A stretch of DNA of 64,000 bases from DATJHM01 sp035493895. Its GTDB lineage: Bacteria > Chloroflexota > Ktedonobacteria > Ktedonobacterales > Ktedonobacteraceae. The position numbers were made by a program, and so were the translations under genes. Below, in pieces: positions 7,478 through 16,537 of the stretch; the stretch's first letter is position 1; each line of letters opens with the position of its first letter. The stretch lies in the NCBI GenBank assembly GCA_035493895.1, contig DATJHM010000106.1:103270-167269 (forward strand). Direction: 5' to 3'. The notes under the pieces were generated by a model. That model did not search any database and was not told where the DNA came from. It saw only the letters and a program-made list of their open reading frames with translations.

Positions 7478-9124
7478 ATGGGGTTCATTCATGGTGGCTG
7501 GCTGGTTGCGAAGATGCTGAAACGTGAGGGGGTAGAGGTGGTTTTTACGCTCAGCGGGGGCCATATTGCTGGTATTTATGATGGCTGTCTGCGTGAAGGG
7601 ATTCGCGTGGTCGATACTCGCCACGAGCAAGCTGCGGTTCATGCCGCTGAAGGTTGGGCGAAATGTACACGTAAGCCAGGGGTCGCGCTGTTAACTGCCG
7701 GACCCGGCGTGACTGATGGGGTGACCGGGGTCGCCAATGCCTATCTGGCGAATAGCCCGGTGCTGGTGATTGGTGGAGCAGCTCCGCTGGGCCTGTGGGA
7801 CCGAGGGGCGCTTCAGGAGATGAATCAGATTAATCTGCTGAGTCCTATCACGAAGTGGGCGCGTACGGTCTACGAGACGTCGCGTCTGGGCGAATATACT
7901 GCCGCTGCGTTTCGCCAGATGCTCAGTGGTAAGCCGGGCCCCGTCTTTTTAGAGATGCCGATGGATGTCTTAAATAACTTCGCCGATACGGATACGCTCT
8001 TCGATCCAGGGGAGCCGCACAACTATCGCGCAGGCGGACGCACGGCCCCTGATCCGGCTGATCTGGCGCGTGCGGTTGCGCTCCTCGAACAGGCGCAACG
8101 TCCTGTGATTATGGCGGGGACGGCTGTCTGGTGGTGCGATGCTGCTGAACCGTTGCGCCGTCTCGCCGAGCAGGTGCAGGCTCCGGTTTTCTTAAATGGG
8201 GCCGGACGTGGTTGCTTGCCTCCAACTCATCCGCTCTTTTTTAATGCTGCACGGCGCAAGGCTCTGGAAGGGGCTGACACTATTCTCCTGATCGGTACAC
8301 GTCTGGATTTCCGCCTCAATCATGGTCAGCCACCCTTGATTCCTGCCAGCGCCAATCTCATCTGGCTGGATCTCGAGGGGGTGGATGTCGGGGTCAATCG
8401 GGGGGCTGCGGTCGGTCTCGTTGGCGATGTCGCTCTCAGTATGCAGCAACTCTGTGATGCGAGCCGCCGTGGAAAAACGGATGAGTGGCTGGTATATGTT
8501 CGTGCTGAAGAGCAAAAGGTGCAAGAACGAGATCAGGCAGCCTTGAATTCTGCTGCGGTACCGATTCACCCTATGCGTTTCTGTCGTGAGATCAGGGATT
8601 TTATTGACGATGAGACGACGGTGGTTGGCGATGGCGGCGATATTGTGAGCTATGCCGGACGTGTGATCTCTGTTGCGAAACCAGGCTACTGGCTCGATCC
8701 CGGTCCAATGGGTTGTCTTGGCACAGGCACAGGCTTTGCGATGGCTGCCCAGCTGGCTCGACCGGGTCAGAAGGTGTTGATTGTTCATGGTGATGGTGCA
8801 TTTGGCCTGAATGGCATGGAGTTCGAAAGTATGGTCCGGCAGAAATTGCCGATCGTCTCTGTGATTGGCAATGATGGTGCCTGGGGCCAGATTAAGCATC
8901 CACAAAAATCTATTGTGGGCCATACTACTGCTGCTGAGCTCAGTCCTGGTATTCGCTATGATAAAATGGTTTCAGCACTTGGTGGGTATGGCGAACTGGT
9001 TGAACGTCCCGAAGACATCCAGCCTGCGCTTGCAAGGGCCTTCGCTTCCGGCCTTCCAGCCTGCGTCAATGTGTTGATCGATCCTGAAAAACCCTATGGC
9101 CGTTCGACGAATGTCGCTGTCTAG
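7478..9124 (+). CDS. Thiamine diphosphate-dependent enzyme (acetolactate synthase/2-hydroxyacyl-CoA lyase-like)
   Basis: Three-domain ThDP enzyme of 548 residues. The PYR domain has the catalytic Glu in VVDTRHEQAAVHAAEGWA, then LLTAGPGVTDGVTGVANAY. The central domain runs about 190-330. The PP domain carries the ThDP motif GDGAFGLNGMEFESMVR and ends VIGNDGAWG. Lack of an adjacent small regulatory subunit (ilvN) argues against housekeeping acetolactate synthase; the Asn-Asp-Gly after the ThDP motif recalls oxalyl-/2-hydroxyacyl-CoA lyases. The substrate is open. ATG with AGGAGG upstream; divergent from the Gfo/Idh cluster. Confidence 0.88.
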   Translation: MGFIHGGWLVAKMLKREGVEVVFTLSGGHIAGIYDGCLREGIRVVDTRHEQAAVHAAEGWAKCTRKPGVALLTAGPGVTDGVTGVANAYLANSPVLVIGGAAPLGLWDRGALQEMNQINLLSPITKWARTVYETSRLGEYTAAAFRQMLSGKPGPVFLEMPMDVLNNFADTDTLFDPGEPHNYRAGGRTAPDPADLARAVALLEQAQRPVIMAGTAVWWCDAAEPLRRLAEQVQAPVFLNGAGRGCLPPTHPLFFNAARRKALEGADTILLIGTRLDFRLNHGQPPLIPASANLIWLDLEGVDVGVNRGAAVGLVGDVALSMQQLCDASRRGKTDEWLVYVRAEEQKVQERDQAALNSAAVPIHPMRFCREIRDFIDDETTVVGDGGDIVSYAGRVISVAKPGYWLDPGPMGCLGTGTGFAMAAQLARPGQKVLIVHGDGAFGLNGMEFESMVRQKLPIVSVIGNDGAWGQIKHPQKSIVGHTTAAELSPGIRYDKMVSALGGYGELVERPEDIQPALARAFASGLPACVNVLIDPEKPYGRSTNVAV

Positions 9125-9128
9125 ATGG

Positions 9129-9161
9129 TTTCTCTGCGTTGAGTTTATCGACGCAGAGAAA
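9129..9161 (+). terminator. Hairpin after the ThDP enzyme
   Basis: TTTCTCTGCGT pairs with ACGCAGAGAAA (11 bp, 11-base loop) just past the stop. There is no T-run, so termination efficiency is doubtful. The AT-rich stretch that follows, up to the next promoter, holds no gene. Confidence 0.5.
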
Positions 9162-9388
9162 TCACATACCTCTATGAGAGACAATTATGATAAAAACAAG
9201 GCAAAAAATAAGCCAAATTGAGTAAGAATTGTGAGCTATTTCACTGTTGCCATGAAGCCGTATAATATATAATGATGTTGGTCACTATAAGCGAAATATG
9301 CTATGAAAACCTGCAAACCACTTTTATATAATAAAAAATATTTTTTGAGCATAATGTCATCTATGCAGCATTATTTTGAAATGCTGGG

Positions 9389-9417
9389 TTGACAGTAAAC
9401 CTCTTCTCTACTTACAC
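9389..9417 (+). promoter_or_regulatory. Candidate promoter of the BACON-repeat gene
   Basis: Perfect TTGACA, 17-base spacer, weak TTACAC, 50 bases before the ATG. Confidence 0.5.
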
Positions 9418-9467
9418 TGAAAAACAGGGGAGATCTTACGTATTATGCGGCAAGGGGGAAGCCAGGT

Positions 9468-12400
9468 ATGGACATGATACGTTGCTCGAAGTGCGAAAAA
9501 GAACTACCGGAGAATGCAAATTATTGCTCAGACTGCGGTGATTCTTTGCCACTCGCGGAACAAGAAGAAACACTCGATTCCCACGATTCCCAGATGGAGG
9601 CTGAGGCCGTTGACCCTGTGCCAGTGCCGCCAAGGCATGTTATCACGGCCAAATTAGTCGACGAGGAGGAAGATGAGGCGCTCTCACTACTGCCTCAACC
9701 AGGTCGCTTTGTACCCGACACTGAGCAAATTTCTGTAGACACAGACGAGGAAGAAGAAGAACTCGACGCTCCGGTCCTGGTCGCTGCAAGCAAACAACGC
9801 GGCTATAGCGGCCGTCGCCGTGACACTCCTCGCTACCTGAACTATAGCCTGAAAGATACCGACAGTCTGCTCGATAAGGATAAAGATCTGTTGCTCACCT
9901 GGCAAAAAGAGGTTGAGCCGCATTCGTCTTCTAACTCGGCGCCTGTCGCTATCCCTCCACGCCCTTCGCCTTCAAAGGCTGTTATTGTCAAGAAGAAACG
10001 AAAAAAAAAGTACTTCAAATCGTCTCTCGCTGTCTGGAGCACCGTCGCTGTTATCCTGGCTCTGGTCTTGAGTGGCCTTCTGGGCATTATTGCTACTGTT
10101 AATCATGCTCCGAAATCGTCCGCTCCTCCTGAGAAGCCATCACTCCAGATCACTCCTGAAATCGCTACTGTTGGGGATGCGATCACGCTCCAGGGATCAC
10201 ATTTTACTCCTCACGGCAAAATTGGCCTTTTTCGTGATAACTCCATTTCACTATTTGATACTTCAGGTTTGATGACTGCCCAGGCCGATGCACATGGCTA
10301 TTTTACCGATACTATTATTATTGATAACAACTGGGGCGATGGCGCTCATACAATCACTACTGAGGACGCCCAGACGCATCAGAGTGCGGTCTACCCGATT
10401 ATGATTAATGCTAAAGGTGTCTCTCTTCGTCCTCCGCATTTGCGTCTCTCTACGGACTCTTTGGATATGGGCAGTGGCGATCAAGATACCAGCGATACAC
10501 GCACGATAACTCTGATTAATACTGGCGGCGGTCAGATTAGCTGGCAGTCTACAAGCAATCAACCCTGGCTGCAAATCTCTCCTAAGAGCGGAACGTTTTC
10601 GGCAGGCGGTGACATTCAGGTGAAGGTGGCTGTGGATCGCTCTCAACTCCAGCCAGGCAGCTATACTGCCACGATCGTGTTCAATTCCAGTGCTGGCACG
10701 GTCAAATTACCTGTCAAGATGAAGGTGGTTCCCTTCCAGCCAAGCCCATTGCCTGTTTTGCAGATCACACCGTCAGTGCTCTCCTTCGTGGGTGTAGACG
10801 GTGGGGCCGCGCCTCCCGCGCAAACGCTGACCATCAGTAATCAGGATGCGACACCGTTGTATTACTCTGTGACGACGAATGCTCCCTGGCTTACTCTCTC
10901 GACTACTACTGCCGCTGTCAATGGTCTTGGCAGCAGACAGATGACGGTGGGGATCGACAATCGCTCTCTCTTGCCTGGCGTGTATCAGGCGACTCTGACC
11001 TTTAGTATCAGTAGCGCCTCGACAGGTCAGTTCAATACGCAAAGCGTCTTTGCCAGCGTGACGATTACTCCGCAGTGCTCTTTGCAGGTTTCTCCGTCTA
11101 TCCTTTCGTTTAGTGCGACGGCTTTACATGCGAATCCTGGCTCTCAGTCTGTCAAAATAGACGTTTCGCAGAATTGTAGCACTCCTGTGAACTGGAGCGC
11201 GAAGAGTAGCGATTCCTGGCTCAAATTGAATACCACTCATGGCACTACGCCATCTCATCCTTCTGTCAGTGCCGATATCACTGACCTGAATCCGGGTACG
11301 TATCATGGTACTGTGACGGTCAGTTCTCCGAAGAATACTCAGACGATAGCTGTCACTTTGACAGTGACTGCCTCGTCGGCACCTTCCATTGATGCCACTC
11401 CTTCGAGTCTGACATTTACTGGCGTGGCGGGTCAGAATAATCCTGCGTCCCAGAAGATCACTTTGTCCAATCCCGGCGGAACGACTCTGCACTGGAATAC
11501 GGATCGCTCTACAGGGACAGGTGGAAATTGGCTCCATGTCAAGCCATCCTCTGGCACGCTTAGTTCTGGGCAATCGACTACTTTAACCGTTTCCACGTCA
11601 TTGTCCAATCTGTCCTCCGGTGACTATAGCGGGACGTTCTCTATCAGTGGTGACGATGGTGCCGGGCATAGTGCTTCAGGCAGCCCGCTGGCGATTCCTG
11701 TGGCTCTCACGGTCACGGCGCCGTGTACAGTGACCGTCACTCCCAATTCTCTCTCGTTCAGTGCGATAACTGGTCAGGCGCAAAATCCGTCTGCACAGTC
11801 TATCTCGGTTGCAACCAGTAACGGTTGCGCCAATTCAGTGAACTGGACGGCTAATGCCTCTACACAAACCGGCGGCGCTTCGTGGCTCGCTCTCTCTACA
11901 ACGACAGGTCAGACGCAGGCAGGGGCAACTTCAAAGATTGGTGTGAATGTCACTCCTGGCACGCTGGCTGCTGGTGACTATACGGGTACGGTGACAATTA
12001 CTGCTACGGATAAAAACACACACGCCACTATTGGCACTCCGCAGACGGTCAATGTCGCGTTAAATCTCCAGGCGAACTGTAATCTGCTGGCACCCTCGAA
12101 AGCCAATGCCACTTTTACTGCGAATACGGGGGGGAGTGCTGCTTCGCAAACGTTTAGTATCGGGGTGAATGGCAGTTGTAATAGCAATGTCACGATTACT
12201 CCCTCTGTGACATTGTCCTCTGGCAGCGGCTGGCTTACCGTTGGACCAACAACGGCCCAGGCCAGTCCAAATCACGATGCCACGTTTACTATGAATGTGA
12301 CTGCCGCTAAATTGCCCGCTGGCACCTATACTGGCACTGTCACGCTTGCCGCGAGCAATGGCTCATCTACTCTGACAAATAGTCCACAAGCAGTCAGTGT

Positions 12401-13376
12401 TACATTGACAGTGACTGATCCTGCCTCGCTTGGCGTTAGCCCCGCATCGGTTTCGGCCAATGTGACGACGGGGACAGCGACGCAAGATATCGCTCTTGGT
12501 AACAAGGGGGGGTCGCCGCTGAATTGGGCGGCCTCTCTGGCAAAAGGTGCGCCATCCTGGATGAAGCTGTCAAGCTCGTCGGGAAGCTTGCCGGGTGGCG
12601 CAAATACGACGCTGACATTGACGATGAATGTGAGTGGTGTGGCAGGTGGCAAGAGCTACACAACAAATGTGACGGTCAAGGCTACCGATCCTGCTAGTGG
12701 TAAGGACATTACAGGTAGCCCCTTTTCAATCCCTGTTGTTGTCAATGTTGCAGCTCCATCCTTACAGTTGAGCACCAATAATGTGCAGTATCAGGCTACG
12801 CAGGGCGGGAATGATCCGGGAACGCAAATACTTGTGCTGACCAATACGGGAGGCAATACGTTGAGTTGGCAGACTGGAAAACCGTCTCAACCCTGGCTCA
12901 CTGTTTCTCCTTCCAGCGGCAGTGATGCCTCTCAGGCGACGTCATCACTTTCCTTGCCTGTGTCCATCTCTGCCCTGTCACCGGGGAATTATAATGCGAC
13001 GGTGGTAGTCACTCCGTCTGTTGGTTCTCCTGTCACCATAACTGTTACCCTGACTGTGAGTCCGGGGGCGACGCCCACGCCGCCCCCATCGACTCCCACC
13101 CCTACTCCACCACCTCAAGTAACCTCGACTCCTACCATCGTTCCCACACCAGATCCGACACCAACTCCCATTCCCACGCCGACGCCAACAGTAGCTCCGA
13201 CGCCGACGCCAACGGTAGCTCCGACGCCAACGCCAACGGTAACTCCGACGCCGACGCCTACTTCCGATCCAAGCCCCACGCCCAAACCAACATCCAGTCC
13301 GACGCCCAACCCGACTCTCCTCCCAACAGTGACTCCTACCCCGCGTTCAACGGGAACCCCTACTCGGGGTAGATAG
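9468..13376 (+). CDS. Zinc-ribbon, transmembrane, BACON-repeat surface protein (1302 aa)
   Basis: Large envelope protein of unknown binding partner. Order: a CxxC...CxxC zinc ribbon (CSKCEKELPENANYCSDCG, residues 5-23), a long acidic linker, a basic patch and one membrane helix (about 186-208). Then come an IPT-like segment (PSLQITPEIATVGDAITLQG) and about eight BACON-like modules (about 315-1205), each with a xLxVSPSSG-type strand and WL pair. The last 100 residues are a Pro/Thr tail of PTPTPTVAP units. Topology is inferred: ribbon inside, repeats outside. There is no sorting motif at the end. BACON modules are thought to bind glycans or mucins. Stands alone with its own promoter. Confidence 0.9.
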   Translation: MDMIRCSKCEKELPENANYCSDCGDSLPLAEQEETLDSHDSQMEAEAVDPVPVPPRHVITAKLVDEEEDEALSLLPQPGRFVPDTEQISVDTDEEEEELDAPVLVAASKQRGYSGRRRDTPRYLNYSLKDTDSLLDKDKDLLLTWQKEVEPHSSSNSAPVAIPPRPSPSKAVIVKKKRKKKYFKSSLAVWSTVAVILALVLSGLLGIIATVNHAPKSSAPPEKPSLQITPEIATVGDAITLQGSHFTPHGKIGLFRDNSISLFDTSGLMTAQADAHGYFTDTIIIDNNWGDGAHTITTEDAQTHQSAVYPIMINAKGVSLRPPHLRLSTDSLDMGSGDQDTSDTRTITLINTGGGQISWQSTSNQPWLQISPKSGTFSAGGDIQVKVAVDRSQLQPGSYTATIVFNSSAGTVKLPVKMKVVPFQPSPLPVLQITPSVLSFVGVDGGAAPPAQTLTISNQDATPLYYSVTTNAPWLTLSTTTAAVNGLGSRQMTVGIDNRSLLPGVYQATLTFSISSASTGQFNTQSVFASVTITPQCSLQVSPSILSFSATALHANPGSQSVKIDVSQNCSTPVNWSAKSSDSWLKLNTTHGTTPSHPSVSADITDLNPGTYHGTVTVSSPKNTQTIAVTLTVTASSAPSIDATPSSLTFTGVAGQNNPASQKITLSNPGGTTLHWNTDRSTGTGGNWLHVKPSSGTLSSGQSTTLTVSTSLSNLSSGDYSGTFSISGDDGAGHSASGSPLAIPVALTVTAPCTVTVTPNSLSFSAITGQAQNPSAQSISVATSNGCANSVNWTANASTQTGGASWLALSTTTGQTQAGATSKIGVNVTPGTLAAGDYTGTVTITATDKNTHATIGTPQTVNVALNLQANCNLLAPSKANATFTANTGGSAASQTFSIGVNGSCNSNVTITPSVTLSSGSGWLTVGPTTAQASPNHDATFTMNVTAAKLPAGTYTGTVTLAASNGSSTLTNSPQAVSVTLTVTDPASLGVSPASVSANVTTGTATQDIALGNKGGSPLNWAASLAKGAPSWMKLSSSSGSLPGGANTTLTLTMNVSGVAGGKSYTTNVTVKATDPASGKDITGSPFSIPVVVNVAAPSLQLSTNNVQYQATQGGNDPGTQILVLTNTGGNTLSWQTGKPSQPWLTVSPSSGSDASQATSSLSLPVSISALSPGNYNATVVVTPSVGSPVTITVTLTVSPGATPTPPPSTPTPTPPPQVTSTPTIVPTPDPTPTPIPTPTPTVAPTPTPTVAPTPTPTVTPTPTPTSDPSPTPKPTSSPTPNPTLLPTVTPTPRSTGTPTRGR

Positions 13377-13419
13377 AGCAGTTCACATTTCTCTGCCCAC
13401 GACTTACTTCTAGCTTCCT

Positions 13420-14460
13420 CTATTCAAAATCCACCGTATAAGAGATTGTTCCACTCATCTTTTCCCCTGCTTTCACTTCCAGCAGATGGCCGATCTGGTC
13501 TAAGTCGCGTGCATGCAGGTTGATCGCGTCAGTTGCGCAGGTCTGGTTTTCCAGGCAAAAAAACGGTCCACCATCGGGCGGAGTATAGATCACTACGTGG
13601 GTAAAATCTGAGGTCGCCGAGAGGGAGAGCCGCATGTGTTGTTGGGGATAGTGAATAACTGCGCTGGCACCCGGGGTAAGATCAGTATACACATGATCAA
13701 GCTTGAGTGTGTGAACCGGTTGCGGCTCGCGCAAATCAAACATCTTATACATCACTGTTCCGACATCCAGCAGCCGTGTTGTTGGCAGCAGCATGGTATC
13801 GGCTTCCATAACTGTCTCTGCTGGAATACTGACTGTGACATCACTCGTGTCCGAGAGGAGCGAAAAATAGGGATGGAGTGCAAACCCGAAAGGTAGCGTC
13901 CGCTGGCCCTTATTGTGTACCGTATAGCTGACAGCAACTCCCCGCCTGGTCAATGTATACGTCAGAGAGAGACGACTGTCAAAGGGATAAGCTGCGTAGT
14001 ACGGACTCTCAGGTGTTATGTCGACAAAGGTTGTGACCTGGGCTTTATCGGGCAATACGACCAGCTGCTGATGATGCCAGCTACGATCATACACCAGACC
14101 ATGGATCAGGACGGGTTGATCGGCGGGCCGTGGAACATCTGCCAGCGAATATTCCTGGCCGTGATATGTATATTTTTTATCGCGTATTCGATTGGGGAAA
14201 GGCCAGAGGACAAAATTGCCTGTGAATGCCATTTGTTTCAGCAACTCGTCCTCGCAATGGATCAAGTCGTAGTTGCCCACACGATACGAGAATAGATTGC
14301 TGCCCAACTCTGGCGCAATTTTAACGGACAGATTGTGATCAGCATTGAGCGGATCTGTGTATGAGAGGATAATCACGGGAGAGTTCAGGCCCTGGTCCTG
14401 TATCACCTCGCCGTGAAACTGACCCGATTCTTTGCCTGCTTGATGATTGTGTGTGGTCAC
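13420..14460 (-). CDS. Aldose 1-epimerase family protein
   Basis: Interconverts alpha and beta anomers of aldoses; cytoplasmic. Family traits: NLFSYRVGNYDLIHCEDELL near the N-terminus, NRIRDKKYTYHGQEYSL, FALHPYFSL with the catalytic-type His, and CLENQTCATDAINLH near the end with the Glu general base. Length 346 is normal. The start is GTG (GTG-ACC-ACA), seven bases after GGAAGGAG. It converges on the BACON gene, with 43 bases between the stops. A mutarotase-like protein of unknown sugar specificity cannot be excluded. Confidence 0.9.
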   Translation of the reverse strand: MTTHNHQAGKESGQFHGEVIQDQGLNSPVIILSYTDPLNADHNLSVKIAPELGSNLFSYRVGNYDLIHCEDELLKQMAFTGNFVLWPFPNRIRDKKYTYHGQEYSLADVPRPADQPVLIHGLVYDRSWHHQQLVVLPDKAQVTTFVDITPESPYYAAYPFDSRLSLTYTLTRRGVAVSYTVHNKGQRTLPFGFALHPYFSLLSDTSDVTVSIPAETVMEADTMLLPTTRLLDVGTVMYKMFDLREPQPVHTLKLDHVYTDLTPGASAVIHYPQQHMRLSLSATSDFTHVVIYTPPDGGPFFCLENQTCATDAINLHARDLDQIGHLLEVKAGEKMSGTISYTVDFE

Positions 14461-14675
14461 AAGAAAACTCCTTCCAGCATTTATGGCTATATTTTTCTAT
14501 TCTATCATTGTACGCTATGGTGTTTGCTTGCAATGCGTAGCAGAAAAAAGGAGAACAGGAATGAGACTCGATAGTGTATAATAAATTGCCCCCTTTCAAC
14601 CTTTCTCTCTTTGGGGCGTAAATGAATAAAGGACTGATTCAATGCTTTGTTGGGAGTCCCCAGAAAGGATTTTTT

Positions 14676-15329
14676 ATGAGTGTGAATCCGAACCAGGGCC
14701 AGAATCCCGATTCCTCCGGGCAGTATGGTGGTTATACGGGATATACTCCGCCACAATCAAACAGCCCGAAGGATGATCCATATAATGCTCAGTGGTATGG
14801 TGGTCAGCAACAACCAGGCGCAGACGCGCAGGCGGGGGCGCAGCAACAACAGTATAGCGCTGGACCACAGCAGCAGCAGCAGCAATACTATCAACCCCCT
14901 CTCAGTGCAAGTGCCCGACAGAGCGGCACGGGTGGGGCAAATGATATGTCATCCTTTGGCCTCAATGCGCGGATAGTGGCTCTTTTGAGCTACCTGTTTA
15001 TATGGGTGGGAGGTATCTTCTTCCTGCTCTTTGAACGCAGGAATCGTTTTGTGCGCTTCTCTGCCGCCCAATCTGTCACGATCTTTGGTCCACTCTTCAT
15101 TCTCTATGTATTATTGCGCTTGATTGCTGTTATCCCTTTCATCGGGTTCTTGCTTGGCCCGGTCATCGGTTGCCTTGTGGGCCTGCTCTTGATCGGCGGT
15201 GGCCTGCTCTGGGTGTTTCTTATGGTTCAGGCCTATCGTGGCGTTGCTGTACGCCTCCCGATCGTATCGGATTATGCGGATGCATTGCTCGCTCGCTTCT
15301 CGCGATCCAGGCGCGGGACTACAGTGTAG
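14676..15329 (+). CDS. DUF4870/Tic20-like membrane protein with Gln-rich N-terminus
   Basis: Small integral membrane protein of unknown function. The ATG with AGAAAGGA before it was chosen over an upstream in-frame ATG without a ribosome site. Residues 1-90 are low-complexity (Gln, Gly, Tyr, Pro, including a run of seven Gln codons after GGACCA). The C-terminal half has about three membrane helices: ALLSYLFIWVGGIFFLLF, then after RNRFVRFSAAQSV two more, ending VQAYRGVAVRLPIVSDYAD. The RFxAAQS motif is typical of DUF4870. The HIT gene follows after 46 bases, likely the same transcript. Confidence 0.85.
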   Translation: MSVNPNQGQNPDSSGQYGGYTGYTPPQSNSPKDDPYNAQWYGGQQQPGADAQAGAQQQQYSAGPQQQQQQYYQPPLSASARQSGTGGANDMSSFGLNARIVALLSYLFIWVGGIFFLLFERRNRFVRFSAAQSVTIFGPLFILYVLLRLIAVIPFIGFLLGPVIGCLVGLLLIGGGLLWVFLMVQAYRGVAVRLPIVSDYADALLARFSRSRRGTTV

Positions 15330-15375
15330 GACTGGATGATCGCGGCTGCGTTTGCCTCCAGGAGGAAATCCAGAT

Positions 15376-15843
15376 ATGAATATTCCACCGCAACAGGAAG
15401 CGTGTTTTGTCTGCCAGAAACACAGGGGAAAAATTGCGCTTCCAGGTGGGGCGATTTACGAGGATGATCTGCTCTTCGTAAGCCATCACATTCCTGAAGA
15501 TGAGCCTACTTCGTATCTGGGATGGCTCCTTGTTGAGCCAAAGCGGCATATCTCCGGACTTGCAGAACAAACGTCGGAAGAAGCACAAATCTCTGGCCTC
15601 CTCATTGCTCGTTTGAGCCGCGCCTTGACTCTCTGTGAGGGCGCAGAACATATCTATGCTTTTGTTCTGGGGCATCACGTTTCTCACCTCCACGTCCATA
15701 TTATGCCACGTTACCCCGGTACTCCCCGTGAGTATTGGGGCATACGCGTCCCTGAGTGGCCCGATGCACGTCAGGGTGATGCTGCACAAATCGCCCTGCT
15801 CTGCGCACGCATTCGCGACTATCTCGCCAGGGAAATAGAGTAA
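15376..15843 (+). CDS. HIT family nucleotide hydrolase/transferase
   Basis: Histidine-triad protein acting on nucleoside phosphates or dinucleoside polyphosphates. The triad is SHLHVHIMPRY near residue 105. An N-terminal CxxC (CFVCQKHRGK) suggests a zinc site as in Hint/Ap4A enzymes. Length about 155. The ATG follows CCAGGAGG by ten bases; a TTG eight codons upstream lies before that ribosome site and is rejected. Probably cotranscribed with the Tic20-like gene. The substrate is undetermined. Confidence 0.88.
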   Translation: MNIPPQQEACFVCQKHRGKIALPGGAIYEDDLLFVSHHIPEDEPTSYLGWLLVEPKRHISGLAEQTSEEAQISGLLIARLSRALTLCEGAEHIYAFVLGHHVSHLHVHIMPRYPGTPREYWGIRVPEWPDARQGDAAQIALLCARIRDYLAREIE

Positions 15844-15876
15844 CTGGCTAGCAATCTCCGTTTTTAAAAACTCCTC

Positions 15877-15938
15877 TTGACAGGCGAGTGTTCACTCCCT
15901 ATCCTCTTTCATAGAATGAGTGAATGCTCACTTCTATG
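15877..15938 (+). promoter_or_regulatory. Peroxiredoxin promoter with two TetR-type operators
   Basis: TTGACA (15877-15882), 17-base spacer, TATCCT (15900-15905). Within the spacer lies GAGTGTTCACTC (15886-15897), with arms GAGTG/CACTC. Just past the -10 is a second inverted repeat, CATAGA-atg-AGTGA / TCACT-TCTATG (15910-15938). GAGTG...CACTC palindromes are typical TetR/AcrR-family operators. The regulator itself is not identified. Confidence 0.65.
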
Positions 15939-15965
15939 AAAAGGTCTAGCGAAAAGAGGAAAAGC

Positions 15966-16439
15966 ATGCCAGAGACAGCAAAAAAAGGGAAGCTACAGGT
16001 TGGTGACGCTGCACCAGATTTTACATTACTCTCTCAGACGGGCAGCGAAGTACATCTGAGCGATTTTCTTGGGAAAAAAGCCGTTGTGTTATATTTCTAC
16101 CCGAAAGATAATACTGGCGGCTGTACTGCTGAAGCCTGTGCTTTCAGAGATAGCTATGAGGTGTTTACCGCTGCCGGGGCAGAAGTAATTGGTGTCAGTT
16201 CGGATACTGTGGATACGCACCAACAGTTTGCCAGCAGTCAGAAGCTCCCGTTTATTCTTCTCAGTGATAACAATGGTTTTCTACGCAAGCTCTATGGTGT
16301 TCCGGCGACCTTTGGCCTCTTGCCTGGTCGTGTGACCTACGTGATTGATAAGCAGGGGATTGTGCGCCATATTTTCTCTGCGCAGTTCACACCCGAAAAA
16401 CATATTGATGAAGCTCTTAAAATCATTCGCGCTCTTTAG
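15966..16439 (+). CDS. bcp: Thioredoxin-dependent peroxiredoxin (BCP/PrxQ type)
   Basis: Reduces hydrogen and organic peroxides with electrons from thioredoxin; cytoplasmic. Thioredoxin-like fold: DAAPDFTLLSQTGSEVHLSD, then VVLYFYPKDNTGGCTAEACA with peroxidatic Cys53 and a second Cys at 58, the BCP alpha-2 resolving position. The usual TPGC is TGGC here. Start at the ATG six bases after AAGAGG; two upstream in-frame ATGs lie inside the operator and would overlap the promoter. Length 157. The operator-bearing promoter suggests induction by a small molecule or stress signal. Confidence 0.93.
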   Translation: MPETAKKGKLQVGDAAPDFTLLSQTGSEVHLSDFLGKKAVVLYFYPKDNTGGCTAEACAFRDSYEVFTAAGAEVIGVSSDTVDTHQQFASSQKLPFILLSDNNGFLRKLYGVPATFGLLPGRVTYVIDKQGIVRHIFSAQFTPEKHIDEALKIIRAL

Positions 16440-16486
16440 AAGATCAAGCAAGTAGGCCTCCTCAATATCTACTAGAATGAAGAGAA

Positions 16487-16523
16487 GAGGGATTGGACAG
16501 CATGTATCTTTGCCCAATCCCTC
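16487..16523. terminator. Hairpin between convergent bcp and pdh E2
   Basis: GAGGGATTGG pairs with CCAATCCCTC (10 bp, 17-base loop) between two convergent genes. No T-run on either side; a shared 3' hairpin. Confidence 0.5.
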
Positions 16524-16537
16524 ACGCTCATTGCTTG

